Below, piece after piece: positions 1-8,321 of a stretch of DNA of 32,036 bases (the stretch's first letter is position 1; every line of letters starts with the position of its first letter). The notes beneath the pieces are model-generated. The model was not told the origin of the DNA, searched no databases, and saw nothing but the letters and a program-made list of their open reading frames with translations. The stretch covers positions 1 to 32,036 of the forward strand of contig CANRFN010000055.1 in assembly GCA_947629915.1 (NCBI GenBank). Reading direction: 5' to 3'. The DNA comes from an uncultured Oscillospiraceae bacterium. Its GTDB lineage: Bacteria > Bacillota > Clostridia > Oscillospirales > Oscillospiraceae. A program made the position numbers and the translations under genes.

Positions 1-77
1 CAGACTTTATGAAGTCTCTGCTTATGATGTTTGGGATAATAGTGTATACTATTATCCGCCTGACCCTGATGGCTATA
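1..77 (+). repeat. Direct repeat copy 1 within the surface-protein gene
   Basis: Bases 1-77 are identical to 427-503 (offset 426), with similarity continuing to about base 109 versus 535. Both copies are in the same reading frame and encode the RLYEVSAYDVWDNS module. The near-perfect identity at DNA level indicates a recent in-frame domain duplication. The copy may begin before the window. Confidence 0.95.
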
Positions 78-3007
78 GCCAAGGTAATCCAGGAAATATT
101 GACTTTGAAAGTATTACTTTTACTGTTAGTGGCAGTACTGCTACAGAAAATGACGATCATACACCTCCAACCATCTCCTCTGTCTCGATGGATGAACCCG
201 GAAAGGTTGTAACAGCAGGAGATACGCTTCACTTCTCTGTTGCTACAGAAGATGAATCCGGACTATATAGTACCACGCTTTACTTTTCTTTTGTCTGCGA
301 TCAAGGTCATACTCATACCATATCTCCAAGTGCATATGAAAACAATTGGGACGATGACTATGACGAAAGCACCGGGCTATTCAATGTAGAACTTACCATT
401 ACTGACTCCATGTTAAACGGAACGTACAGACTTTATGAAGTCTCTGCTTATGATGTTTGGGATAATAGTGTATACTATTATCCGCCTGACCCTGATGGCT
501 ATAACCAGGGTAACCCCGGGAACATTGACTTTGACTCTATCTACTTTACCATCGCAACACCAGATATTGTCCCCACAGCTGTCTCAATTCCATCATCTAT
601 CACAGTTTCCGAACGTGATGTCTATACAATCCGACCTGATGTCACCCCGATAGACTCCATTCCCAAATGGTCATGGACCTCACAGGACACCTCGATCTGC
701 ACAGTGAATTCCACAGACAGAGGTATGAATTGCCTCGTCACAGGCGTTTCTCCTGGCACTACAACAATCACGGGAGTCACCCAGAACGGTCTTAGAGCAA
801 CCAGCACAGTAACAGTCTTAGCCGCTCCACTGCCTACAGGTGGCTCTGTTGCTGAGTCTTACAATGTCGGGGTAGGCGGCTTTATCGACATCAAACCGGA
901 TCTCGTACCTCCAGATGCCACCACCTTGTTTGAAGTCACCTCAGACAACCCGCATGTTGCAAGCGCAGACCTGATCAACGGAGGCACTGCTATACGCATC
1001 ACCGGCAACAACGCTGGCAAGGCAACTCTCACAATCCGCGGTACCAACGGTCTGAAGCTCACCACGACTATCATAGTTGGTCAGCCAACAGATCGGCAGC
1101 ATGAGAAAGAGACCATACCAGGGTATGAATCCACTTGCACGCGACATGGGCGGACAGATGCAGTCCGCTGCTCAGCGTGCTACTACTACTTTGTCGAATC
1201 CAAAGAGCTACCTCTGGCGCCACACACGGAGGAAGCTGTCCCAGGTAGAGAGTCAACATGTACGAGAGCTGGTTATACGGATTGGGTACGGTGCTCAGTC
1301 TGTGGTGAGGTCCTTGTGGAATCACAAGAACTGCCATTAGCACCGCACAAAGAAGAGACCATTTCTGGACGTGAGGCAACTTGCTGGAGAGTCGGCTATA
1401 CGGATGCAGTGCGATGCTCAGAGTGCTACACTTATCTTGTGGAGCCAGAAGAGATTCCCATGATTCCTCACACATTCTCGGACTGGGAGATCATCAAAGA
1501 GGCTACACCGTTTTCCAACGGCTTGCGTAGCCACTACTGTGAAGTCTGTTGCCTTTACGAAGAAGAGGAATACTCTTACGCGCCAGCACCTACCCCCGGC
1601 CAGACAACTACTCCAGAGCCCGATCCCACACGTTACCCTGATCCATATCCCACCTATACACCGTCTCCGACAGCCAGACCAACATCAAGGCCCACCTCTG
1701 AGCCCACTACCACGCCTGCTCCCACACCGATGCCGGCTACCACACCAGCTCCAGTGCCAACTGCAACTCCTGCACCTACACCTGAACCTATAAAGCCGCA
1801 GGTGAACGTGGGCGAGCAGAACATTGAGGTCACAGTGGACAAGGACTCCGCCACCGTCACAGTACCAGAAAAAGACCTGGAAGATGCTCTGGGTGCCGCT
1901 GCAGAAAAAGGCGTCCTGGAAGTGGATGTCTCCAATCTGGAAGACGTCTCTGAGGTCACAATATCCCAGAATGTCGTAGACGCCGTTACCAAGAGTGAAG
2001 ATGTCTCTGGTCTCACTTTGAAGACTGCCTCTGGCGATATCACCCTGGACGGAAACGCCCTGCAGACCGTTGCAGACGCGGTTACCAGCGAGCATGACGA
2101 GGTAAAACTGTCTGTCAAGACAATTGATCCGGACGATATCCCCACCAACCAGAAGTATCCCATCGCCAGCGTCCTGAACCACGCCGTATTCATCGAGCTC
2201 TCTGCCGATGTGATCCACAAGGACGCCAGCGGCAAGGTCACGGGCACAGATGCTATCCACGAGTTCAACGGCGAAGTCACGGTATCTGTACCGTATGAGC
2301 AGCCGGAGAACATGCAAGGCCGCCAGATCATCGCCTGCTACATCGCGGATGATGGCTCCATCACGTACTTCAATGTCACATACGAGAACGGCATCGCCAC
2401 ATTCACCACCGTACACTTCTCCAGATTCGCCATCGTGGAGAGCTACGCCGCTGCTTTTGAGGACATCGACGTCTCCAAGTGGTACATGTCCAGCGTGGAG
2501 TATGCTCTGGCCAATGGTCTGATGGCAGGGGAGAGCGCCACGATCTTCGCCCCGGATGAAAAGGTGTCCCGCGCCATGGCAGTACAGCTGCTGTACAACT
2601 TCTCCGGCAAGCCCGAGACAACCGGGACTGCCACCTTTGCCGATGTGGAAACAGGCAAGTGGTACGCACCGGCCATCGCCTGGGCTGAGGACAAAGCGGT
2701 CGTGGCAGGATACAGCAAAGACGTGTTTGCCCCGGCAGATCTGGTCACAAGAGAGCAGCTGGCCACGATGCTGTGGCAGTACGCCGGACGCCCGGAGACC
2801 GCGGGGAGCATTGATACCTACGAAGATGCTGCAGATGTCAGCAGCTGGGCAAAAGAGGCCCTCTGCTGGGCCGTGGAGAACGGCATCATGCAGGGAAGTG
2901 CCAATTATCTCAATCCCAAGGCCACCGCATCCCGCGCTGAGGCAGCCGCCCTGATGACCAATCTCCATCAGACACAGGCAAAACAGGAAACCACTGCAAT
3001 AGACTGA
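2..3007 (+). CDS. Large SLH-domain surface protein, 5' end outside window
   Basis: The frame is open from the first bases of the window, so the true start lies upstream; 1001 residues are visible. An ATG at 188 is internal, because the repeated RLYEVSAYDVWDNS module precedes it in the same frame. In order I see two copies of that beta-rich module (about residues 1-38 and 143-180), Ig-like (BIG2-type) segments with ITGVTQNG- and VTVLAAP-like strands (about 190-360), Cys-rich repeats (about 367-490), a Pro/Thr-rich linker (about 527-598), a globular segment, and three SLH motifs (FEDIDVSKWY..., FADVETGKWY..., YEDAADVSSW...) from about residue 817 to the end. SLH motifs in this family bind pyruvylated secondary cell-wall polymer, so the protein is probably cell-surface anchored by its C-terminus. 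Its ligand or activity is unknown. The 5' half is visibly AT-richer than the 3' half and the neighbours, which suggests a mosaic origin. The signal peptide must lie outside the window. Confidence 0.85.
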   Translation, partial: RLYEVSAYDVWDNSVYYYPPDPDGYSQGNPGNIDFESITFTVSGSTATENDDHTPPTISSVSMDEPGKVVTAGDTLHFSVATEDESGLYSTTLYFSFVCDQGHTHTISPSAYENNWDDDYDESTGLFNVELTITDSMLNGTYRLYEVSAYDVWDNSVYYYPPDPDGYNQGNPGNIDFDSIYFTIATPDIVPTAVSIPSSITVSERDVYTIRPDVTPIDSIPKWSWTSQDTSICTVNSTDRGMNCLVTGVSPGTTTITGVTQNGLRATSTVTVLAAPLPTGGSVAESYNVGVGGFIDIKPDLVPPDATTLFEVTSDNPHVASADLINGGTAIRITGNNAGKATLTIRGTNGLKLTTTIIVGQPTDRQHEKETIPGYESTCTRHGRTDAVRCSACYYYFVESKELPLAPHTEEAVPGRESTCTRAGYTDWVRCSVCGEVLVESQELPLAPHKEETISGREATCWRVGYTDAVRCSECYTYLVEPEEIPMIPHTFSDWEIIKEATPFSNGLRSHYCEVCCLYEEEEYSYAPAPTPGQTTTPEPDPTRYPDPYPTYTPSPTARPTSRPTSEPTTTPAPTPMPATTPAPVPTATPAPTPEPIKPQVNVGEQNIEVTVDKDSATVTVPEKDLEDALGAAAEKGVLEVDVSNLEDVSEVTISQNVVDAVTKSEDVSGLTLKTASGDITLDGNALQTVADAVTSEHDEVKLSVKTIDPDDIPTNQKYPIASVLNHAVFIELSADVIHKDASGKVTGTDAIHEFNGEVTVSVPYEQPENMQGRQIIACYIADDGSITYFNVTYENGIATFTTVHFSRFAIVESYAAAFEDIDVSKWYMSSVEYALANGLMAGESATIFAPDEKVSRAMAVQLLYNFSGKPETTGTATFADVETGKWYAPAIAWAEDKAVVAGYSKDVFAPADLVTREQLATMLWQYAGRPETAGSIDTYEDAADVSSWAKEALCWAVENGIMQGSANYLNPKATASRAEAAALMTNLHQTQAKQETTAID
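427..503 (+). repeat. Direct repeat copy 2 within the surface-protein gene
   Basis: Second copy of the 77-bp exact direct repeat. After base 503 the copies diverge mostly at third codon positions (for example AGCCAAGGTAAT versus AACCAGGGTAAC). The flanking domain is therefore conserved in protein while drifting at synonymous sites. Confidence 0.95.
1100..1471 (+). repeat. Tandem Cys-rich repeats (about 3 units) in the surface protein
   Basis: Three consecutive units of about 41 codons share the pattern H-x-E-E-x(4)-G-x-E-x-T-C-x-R-x-G-x-T-D-x-V-R-C-S-x-C, followed by V-E-x-x-E-x-P-x-x-P-H. A degenerate fourth unit follows (HYCEVC). Each unit has C-x(n)-C-x2-C spacing like a small metal- or disulfide-stabilised module. 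Such repeats are common in secreted Clostridia surface proteins. The DNA copies have diverged and only the protein pattern is clear. Confidence 0.8.
1580..1795 (+). repeat. Pro/Thr-rich low-complexity linker
   Basis: In-frame run dominated by Pro, Thr and Ala (TPAPTP, PTATPAPTPEP and similar) between the Cys-rich repeats and the membrane-proximal globular part. It looks like an extended wall-spanning linker and a possible O-glycosylation region. The coding repeats (CCxACx) are imprecise. Confidence 0.8.
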
Positions 3008-3020
3008 GACACATCCAGCC

Positions 3021-3055
3021 GCCAGCGCCGCCCAGACTCCGGGCGGCGCTGGCAT
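3021..3055 (+). terminator. Hairpin terminator after the surface-protein gene
   Basis: Perfect 13-bp stem (3021-3033 with 3041-3053) and 7-nt loop, starting 14 nt after the stop codon. The downstream tract (ATTATAG) is only weakly T-rich, so termination efficiency is uncertain. Confidence 0.7.
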
Positions 3056-3207
3056 TATAGACTGCGAAGCCCTGTCCTCGTCACAGCAAGAGATATCCTC
3101 TGCTGCCGATGGGGAGCGGCACGCAATCCTCGGGAAAAGTGCTAGAATCCGCGCAAATCTCCCCATCATCTTCGGCAAATGAGACGGGAAAATTGCAAAA
3201 ATTATGC

Positions 3208-3236
3208 TTGCAGTGGAAGTCTCAATGTGGTAAAAT
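3208..3236 (+). promoter_or_regulatory. Sigma-A-type promoter for rpsB-tsf
   Basis: TTGCAG (3208-3213), 17-nt spacer, TAAAAT (3231-3236). The predicted start near 3243 leaves a leader of about 115 nt before rpsB. The stretch 3060-3200 shows no gene. Confidence 0.7.
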
Positions 3237-3242
3237 ACTTCG

Positions 3243-3340
3243 GCATTCCGCACGGGGGCTGATTTTTTGCCCGGTGCCTGTCTTGTACTTAGAGACAGGT
3301 GGGCAAGGGAGAGGACGCCCTCGGAGGTTTCAACAAATTA
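3243..3340 (+). promoter_or_regulatory. Structured 5' leader of rpsB, possible S2 autoregulatory element
   Basis: Two nested stems can form: TTGCCC (3267-3272) with GGGCAA (3301-3306), enclosing CCTGTCT (3277-3283) with AGACAGG (3293-3299) and a 9-nt loop. A GAGG/CCTC hairpin (3311-3322) follows. Ribosomal-protein S2 represses its own mRNA in several bacteria, so a leader of this shape right before rpsB is a plausible target. No match to a named RNA family could be tested here. Confidence 0.45.
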
Positions 3341-3357
3341 TCAGGAGGAAAAAATCT

Positions 3358-4095
3358 ATGGCAGTCGTATCTATGAAGCAGCTGCTGGAGGCCGGCGTTC
3401 ACTTCGGCCACCAGACCCGTCGGTGGAACCCCAAGATGGCTCCCTACATCTACACGGAGCGCAACGGCATCTATATCATCGACCTGCAGAAGACCGTGAA
3501 GAAGCTGGAAGAGGCCTACACCTTCGTGAAGGACCTGTCCGCTGAGGGCCAGTCCCTGCTGTTCGTGGGCACCAAGAAGCAGGCCCAGGACGCCATCAAG
3601 GAAGAGGCCACCCGCTGCGGCATGTTCTACGTGAACGCCCGCTGGCTCGGCGGCATGATGACCAACTTCAAGACCATGCGCACCCGTGTGGATCGCCTCA
3701 ACAACCTGAAGAAGATGCAGGAAGACGGCATCTTCGACATGCTCCCCAAGAAGGAAGTCATGAAGCTGATGGGCGAGATCAGCAAGCTCGAGAAGTACCT
3801 CGGCGGCGTGGTGGAGATGAAGAAGCTCCCCGGCGCTCTGTTCGTGGTAGATCCCCGCAAGGAGCGCAACGCCATCAACGAGGCCATCAAGCTCCACATT
3901 CCCATCGTGGCAATCGTGGACACCAACTGCGATCCCGATGAGATCGACTATGTCATCCCCGGCAACGATGACGCCATCCGCGCCATCAAGCTCATCTCCT
4001 CTGTGATGGCCAACGCCGTCCAGGAGGGCCGCCAGGGTGTGGACGCTCCCGTGGCCGAGGCCGCTGAGGAGCCCGAGACCGACGTGGTGGAGTAA
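3358..4095 (+). CDS. rpsB: 30S ribosomal protein S2
   Basis: 245 residues, the usual length for bacterial S2. It starts MAVVSMKQLLEAGVHFGHQTRRWNPKM, with the family-typical GVHFGHQTRRWNP segment and later FVGTKKQAQ, RWLGGM(M)TNF and DP(R)KERNAINEA motifs. S2 sits on the solvent side of the 30S head-body junction and is needed for late assembly and S1 recruitment in species that have it. The reading frame is open back to 3109, but the ATG at 3358 is chosen because AGGAGG (3343-3348) lies 9 nt upstream and because homology begins exactly there. tsf follows after 47 nt with its own ribosome-binding site, the classic rpsB-tsf pair. The acidic C-terminal tail (EAAEEPETDVVE) is common in Clostridia. 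Confidence 0.98.
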   Translation: MAVVSMKQLLEAGVHFGHQTRRWNPKMAPYIYTERNGIYIIDLQKTVKKLEEAYTFVKDLSAEGQSLLFVGTKKQAQDAIKEEATRCGMFYVNARWLGGMMTNFKTMRTRVDRLNNLKKMQEDGIFDMLPKKEVMKLMGEISKLEKYLGGVVEMKKLPGALFVVDPRKERNAINEAIKLHIPIVAIVDTNCDPDEIDYVIPGNDDAIRAIKLISSVMANAVQEGRQGVDAPVAEAAEEPETDVVE

Positions 4096-4142
4096 TCCCG
4101 CTATCCGCTGCAACAGAATACGATACGGAGGTATAAATTACT

Positions 4143-5060
4143 ATGGCAATCACTGCTCAGGACGTGAAGGAGCTGCGTGAGAAGACCGGCTGCGGCATGA
4201 TGGACTGCAAGAAGGCCCTTGCCGCTTCCGAAGGCAATATGGAGAAGGCCATTGAGTGGCTGCGCGAGAAGGGCCTTGCCGCTTCCGTGAAGAAGTCCGG
4301 CCGCATCGCCGCAGAAGGCATGGCCTATGCCACTGTCATCGATGGCATCGGCGTTGTGGTCGAGATCAACTCCGAGACCGACTTCGTGTCCCGTAACGAG
4401 AAATTCATCGGCTTCGTGAAGGGTGTGGCCAACACCGTTGCCAAGGAAGCTCCCGCTGATCTGGACGCCCTTCTGGAGTGCAAGTATGACGGCACCGAGC
4501 TCACCGTGGCGCAGCAGCGCCAGGAGATGGTGCTGGTCATCGGCGAGAACATCCAGGTCCGCCGCTTCGCCCGCTTCGCCACCGGCACTTCCGTCTCCTA
4601 CGTCCACGCCGGCGGCAAGATCGGCGTGCTGGTCAACCTCGAAGTCACCGGCGGCATCGATGCCACCGAGATCGGCAAGGACATGGCCATGCAGATCGCC
4701 GCTCTGAACCCCCGCTTCCTGGACAAGAGCCAGGTCACCCAGGACGTACTGGATCAGGAGAAGCACATCATGCTGGTCCAGATGGACAACGACCCCAAGA
4801 TGTCCAACAAGCCCCAGACCGTCAAAGAGAAGATCGTCATGGGCAAGCTCAACAAGTTCTACGCCGAGAACTGCCTGCTCCAGCAGGAGTTCGTCAAGGA
4901 CAATTCCATGACCGTAGAGCAGTATATGAACAGCGCCGCCAAGGCCCTGGGCGGCACCGTGAAGCTGGTGGACGCAGTCCGCTTCGAGAAGGGCGAGGGC
5001 ATCGAGAAGAAGCAGGAGAACTTTGCTGAGGAGATCGCAAAGCAGCTCCAGCAGGCTTAA
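4143..5060 (+). CDS. tsf: Translation elongation factor Ts
   Basis: 305 residues, standard for the long form of EF-Ts. This is the guanine-nucleotide exchange factor that regenerates EF-Tu-GTP in the cytoplasm. The N-terminal UBA-like domain reads DVKELREKTGCGMMDCKKAL and the EF-Tu-contacting motif SETDFVSRNEKF is intact near residues 78-89. The core and coiled-coil segments follow (QEKHIMLVQMDNDPKMSNKPQ). GGAGG (4127-4131) precedes the ATG by 11 nt. It is co-transcribed with rpsB and the transcript ends at the hairpin at 5087. Confidence 0.98.
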   Translation: MAITAQDVKELREKTGCGMMDCKKALAASEGNMEKAIEWLREKGLAASVKKSGRIAAEGMAYATVIDGIGVVVEINSETDFVSRNEKFIGFVKGVANTVAKEAPADLDALLECKYDGTELTVAQQRQEMVLVIGENIQVRRFARFATGTSVSYVHAGGKIGVLVNLEVTGGIDATEIGKDMAMQIAALNPRFLDKSQVTQDVLDQEKHIMLVQMDNDPKMSNKPQTVKEKIVMGKLNKFYAENCLLQQEFVKDNSMTVEQYMNSAAKALGGTVKLVDAVRFEKGEGIEKKQENFAEEIAKQLQQA

Positions 5061-5086
5061 TCTCAACCCCCAGAGATAGACCATTG

Positions 5087-5125
5087 GCGCCCCGCGAGAA
5101 CGCATTTCGCGGGGCGCTTGTCTAT
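5087..5125 (+). terminator. Intrinsic terminator after tsf
   Basis: Perfect 11-bp GC-rich stem (5087-5097 with 5107-5117) and 9-nt loop, then TTGTCTATAT. It closes the rpsB-tsf unit and separates it from the pyrH operon. Confidence 0.8.
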
Positions 5126-5282
5126 ATCAGCGCCTGTACTCCCCGCAGTTCCAGCCCCAGAACCCACGGGCAAAATCCTGCAGACCTTTCCGAATGTCCA
5201 TTTTCTTGCCGCTTCGTCCAAAGCTGGTAGGCCTTCACAAAAATTTTCAATTTGCCCCCTATGCAAAGGCCAAAAATTCCAG

Positions 5283-5288
5283 TATAAT
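5283..5288 (+). promoter_or_regulatory. Probable -10 box of the pyrH operon promoter
   Basis: Consensus TATAAT 69 nt before the pyrH start. No good -35 lies 17 nt upstream (TATGCA at 5260-5265 is the best at that spacing), so only the -10 call is made. The rest of 5118-5340 shows no gene or strong structure. Confidence 0.5.
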
Positions 5289-5356
5289 AGCCAATCAAGG
5301 AGTCCTGAAGCCAACCCTCCAAACGGAGGATGATCTCGTAAAGGGGAGAGGTATTC

Positions 5357-6073
5357 ATGAGCGAGCTGAAGTACAAAAGAGTTCTGCTGAAAGTATCCGG
5401 TGAGGCGCTGGCCGGAGAGGCCGGCCGCGGCTACGACTACGAAGTACTGGACCACGTCTGCGATGTCATCGCCCGCTGCGCCGCCGAGGGCGTGCAGGTG
5501 GGCATTGTGGTAGGCGGCGGCAACTTCTGGCGCGGCCTGAAGGACGGCAAGGGCATGAAGGAGCGCACCCGTGCAGACCACATGGGCATGCTGGCCACCT
5601 GCATCAACTGCCTGGCTCTGGCCGATGTGTTGGAACAGAAGGGCGTTGATGTGCGGGTACAGACCGCCATCCCCATGAACTCCATCGCGGAACCGTATAT
5701 CCGCAACAAGGCAATTCACCATCTGGAAAAGGGCCGCGTTGTGATCTTTGGCTGCGGCACCGGCAACCCCTATTTCTCCACGGACACCGCCGCCGTGCTG
5801 CGGGCCGCAGAGATCGATGCAGACATCATTTTGCTGGCGAAGAACGTGGACGGCGTGTACAGCGCCGATCCCCGTCAGGATCCCAGCGCGGTGAAGTTCG
5901 ATGTCATCAGCTATGACGATGTTCTGGCGCGTCACCTGGCTGTGATGGACACCACCGCCACTTCGCTGTCTATGGACAACAACATCCCAGTTATCCTCTT
6001 CGCCCTGAAGGATCCGGAGAACATCCTCCGGGTGGTCCACGGGGAGAAGATCGGCACAGTCGTGCAAAACTGA
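5357..6073 (+). CDS. pyrH: UMP kinase
   Basis: 238 residues, the standard length. This is the bacterial amino-acid-kinase-fold UMP kinase (hexameric, cytoplasmic), which converts UMP to UDP with ATP in pyrimidine nucleotide synthesis. Visible motifs are YKRVLLKVSGEAL at the N-terminus, IVVGGGNFWRG, the ADHMGMLAT segment, GTGNPYFSTDTAAVLRA, LLAKNVDGVYSADP and MDTTATSLSMDNNIPV. A purine-rich GGGGAGAGG lies 5-13 nt upstream of the ATG. It opens the operon pyrH-frr-uppS-cdsA-dxr-rseP-ispG-polC, an arrangement well known in Firmicutes. frr starts 22 nt after its stop. Confidence 0.98.
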   Translation: MSELKYKRVLLKVSGEALAGEAGRGYDYEVLDHVCDVIARCAAEGVQVGIVVGGGNFWRGLKDGKGMKERTRADHMGMLATCINCLALADVLEQKGVDVRVQTAIPMNSIAEPYIRNKAIHHLEKGRVVIFGCGTGNPYFSTDTAAVLRAAEIDADIILLAKNVDGVYSADPRQDPSAVKFDVISYDDVLARHLAVMDTTATSLSMDNNIPVILFALKDPENILRVVHGEKIGTVVQN

Positions 6074-6095
6074 TGAATACGAAAGGGAGAGACAT

Positions 6096-6650
6096 ATGAG
6101 CGTTGAGATCAAGAACTATGACCAGAAGATGAAGAAGACCCTGGATGCAGTAAAAGCCAACAACGCCAGCGTCCGCGCCGGCCGGGCCAACGCTGCTGTC
6201 CTGGACCGCATCACCGTAGACTACTACGGCGTTGCCACCCCCATCCAGCAGGTGGCCTCCATCTCCACCCCCGATCCCCGCACCCTGGCCATCCAGCCCT
6301 GGGACCGCTCGCTGCTGAAGCCCATTGAGAAGGCCATCCAGACCTCAGACCTGGGCATTCACCCCCAGAACGATGGCGTTGTCATCCGCCTGGCCTTCCC
6401 CCAGCTCACCGAGGAGCGCCGCCGGGAGCTCACTAAGCAGGTGCGCAAGTACGGCGAAGAGGGCAAGGTGGCCATCCGGAACATCCGCCGGGACGCCATG
6501 GATGCCATCAAAAAGGGTGTAAAGGCATCTGAGCTCACAGAGGATGACCAGAAGCAGATGGAGAAGGAGCTCCAGGAGCTCACCGAGAAGCGCTGCAAGG
6601 ATGTGGACGACATCACCGCAGCCAAAGAAAAGGAACTGATGGCCGTCTAA
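6096..6650 (+). CDS. frr: Ribosome recycling factor
   Basis: 184 residues, the family norm. With EF-G it splits post-termination 70S ribosomes in the cytoplasm. It has the diagnostic SVRAGRANAAVLDRITVDYYG(V)ATP segment, the DPRTLAIQPWD turn between the two domains, and the RRELTKQVRKYGEEGKVAIRNIRRDA helix. AAGGGAGAG lies just upstream of the ATG. Downstream, a 10-bp hairpin (6660-6688) separates it from uppS and may reduce read-through. Confidence 0.98.
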   Translation: MSVEIKNYDQKMKKTLDAVKANNASVRAGRANAAVLDRITVDYYGVATPIQQVASISTPDPRTLAIQPWDRSLLKPIEKAIQTSDLGIHPQNDGVVIRLAFPQLTEERRRELTKQVRKYGEEGKVAIRNIRRDAMDAIKKGVKASELTEDDQKQMEKELQELTEKRCKDVDDITAAKEKELMAV

Positions 6651-6659
6651 CAATCAATG

Positions 6660-6694
6660 GCCGCGGAGCCGGGAAACCGCTCCGCGGCTGTTGT
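6660..6694 (+). terminator. Hairpin between frr and uppS, probable attenuating terminator
   Basis: Perfect 10-bp stem (6660-6669 with 6679-6688) and 9-nt loop, then TGTTGT. No promoter is evident between it and uppS, so it probably gives partial termination inside the operon, or marks mRNA processing. Confidence 0.55.
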
Positions 6695-6741
6695 ACGGAA
6701 CGGCCCCTTTACCAACATACTGGTCCAAAGGAGAACTGGGC

Positions 6742-7482
6742 ATGGCCTTATTCCAGAAAAAAGCAGATTATCAGGTGGATATGGACCACCTGCCCCAGCA
6801 CATAGCGATCATCATGGACGGCAACGGCCGGTGGGCCAAGAAGCGGGGACTGCCCCGTACCGCTGGACATGCCGCAGGGGCTGAGACCTTCCGCACCGTG
6901 GCCACCTTTGCCAAGGACATCGGACTGCAGTACCTCACGGTATACGCCTTTTCCACGGAGAATTGGAAGCGGCCGCCGGAGGAGGTAGCTGCCATCATGT
7001 CCCTTCTGGAGAAGTATCTCCACGAAGCCATCGGCCGCATGGCCCGGGATAAGGTGAAAATGGCCTTTTTCGGCGATCTGAGCCCGCTGGCGCCCAAACT
7101 CCAGACCCTCTGCCATGAGACCGAGGAGATCTCCAAGGGATATGACGGCTGTCAGGTGAATATCTGTTTAAACTACGGGGGCAGAGATGAGGTCATGCGG
7201 GCCGCCATGGCCTATGCCCAGGCCTGTGTGGAGGGGAGAGCGGATCCCAACCATCTCACCCAGGAGCAGTTCGGAAACTGGCTCTACTCCGCCGGCATCC
7301 CGGACCCGGACCTGATCATCCGCCCCAGCGGGGAACAGCGGATCTCCAACTTTCTCCTGTGGCAGTGTGCCTACGCAGAGTTCTACTACACGGATGTGCT
7401 CTGGCCCGATTTCTCAAAAGACGAACTGCTCAAGGCCATCGCTTCCTATCAGAACCGGTCTCGCCGGTACGGAGGGATCTAA
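6742..7482 (+). CDS. uppS: Isoprenyl transferase (undecaprenyl diphosphate synthase)
   Basis: 246 residues from the ATG at 6742. An in-frame ATG exists at 6691, but AAAGGAGA (6727-6734) and the family N-terminus favour 6742. It condenses IPP onto farnesyl-PP in cis to make the C55 carrier for peptidoglycan and wall polymers. Motifs: HIAIIMDGNGRWAKKRG with the Mg2+-binding Asp26, GHAAGAETFR, YAFSTENWKRP, NICLNYGGRDE, and the C-terminal DLIIRPSGEQRISNFLLWQ and YTDVLWPDF. cdsA follows after 2 nt. uppS-cdsA-dxr-rseP is a conserved envelope/isoprenoid cluster. Confidence 0.97.
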   Translation: MALFQKKADYQVDMDHLPQHIAIIMDGNGRWAKKRGLPRTAGHAAGAETFRTVATFAKDIGLQYLTVYAFSTENWKRPPEEVAAIMSLLEKYLHEAIGRMARDKVKMAFFGDLSPLAPKLQTLCHETEEISKGYDGCQVNICLNYGGRDEVMRAAMAYAQACVEGRADPNHLTQEQFGNWLYSAGIPDPDLIIRPSGEQRISNFLLWQCAYAEFYYTDVLWPDFSKDELLKAIASYQNRSRRYGGI

Positions 7483-7484
7483 CC

Positions 7485-8321
7485 ATGCTGAAACGAATCC
7501 TGGTCGCGCTGGTCGCGCTGCCCTACGTTTTTGCCGCCATCCTGGCCTTCCCGCCGGTGGTGTGGACCGTCACGGTGTGTGCCATCTCCGGCATCGCCGC
7601 CTTCGAACTGCTGCGGGCGGCCGGCGGGGGAAAGATCACCAAGGCCATGGAGTGGGTCTCCATTCTCTCCGCGGCCCTGATCCCCGCAGGCGTTCACCTG
7701 GGGTACTGGACGCTCAGCGTCACCGGGTGCACCTTGCTGGTGATGGTGATCTGCTTTGTCTGTGCCATTCACGACTACGATGGCGAGCACCACAACATCG
7801 GCTTCTTCCACATCCTGCTCTGCCTGATGGCCGGGGTGGTCATCCCCAATGCCCTCGCGGCGCTGATCGCCCTGATGGCCCAGGAGAACGGCCGGTTTGT
7901 GCTATTTCTGGCGGTGTGTCTGGCCTTCATCACAGACGGCGGCGCCTACTTTGTGGGAGTCTTTCTGGGCAAACACAAGGGCATCCTCCGGGTCAGCCCC
8001 AACAAGAGCCTGGAGGGCTTCATCGGCGGCTTTGTCACCGGGATTCTCTTCGCCCTGATCTTTGGGGTCATCATCGCAAACACCCAGCACCTCCAGGCCA
8101 ACTACATCTCCCTGGCCGTCTGCGGTCTCGCCGGCGCCCTGGTGACGGAGATCGGAGACCTGTCTTTCTCCCTCATCAAGCGGGAGTTCCAAATCAAGGA
8201 CTTCGGCCACCTGCTGCCGGGACACGGCGGCATGCTGGACCGCTTTGACAGCATGATCTTCTGCGGCCCCATCGTGCTCTGCATCACCGAGTGCCTGCCC
8301 GCCTTTGGAGGTGTCCTCTGA
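7485..8321 (+). CDS. cdsA: Phosphatidate cytidylyltransferase (CDP-diacylglycerol synthase)
   Basis: 278 residues, an integral membrane protein with many hydrophobic segments (the first is ILVALVALPYVFAAILAF). It makes CDP-diacylglycerol from phosphatidate and CTP, the branch point for phospholipids. The family signature is present near the C-terminus: SLIKREFQIKDFGHLLPGHG, followed by GMLDRFDSM. GGAGGG (7471-7476) lies 8 nt before the chosen ATG, inside the end of uppS. The open frame extends upstream into uppS, but that part has no homology. The stop codon overlaps the dxr start by one base (TGATG), so the two are translationally coupled. Confidence 0.96.
   Translation: MLKRILVALVALPYVFAAILAFPPVVWTVTVCAISGIAAFELLRAAGGGKITKAMEWVSILSAALIPAGVHLGYWTLSVTGCTLLVMVICFVCAIHDYDGEHHNIGFFHILLCLMAGVVIPNALAALIALMAQENGRFVLFLAVCLAFITDGGAYFVGVFLGKHKGILRVSPNKSLEGFIGGFVTGILFALIFGVIIANTQHLQANYISLAVCGLAGALVTEIGDLSFSLIKREFQIKDFGHLLPGHGGMLDRFDSMIFCGPIVLCITECLPAFGGVL

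Noticed and set aside
3109..3357. N-terminal extension of rpsB from an upstream ATG
   Set aside because: It covers the promoter and leader, has no S2 homology, and a perfect AGGAGG precedes the ATG at 3358.
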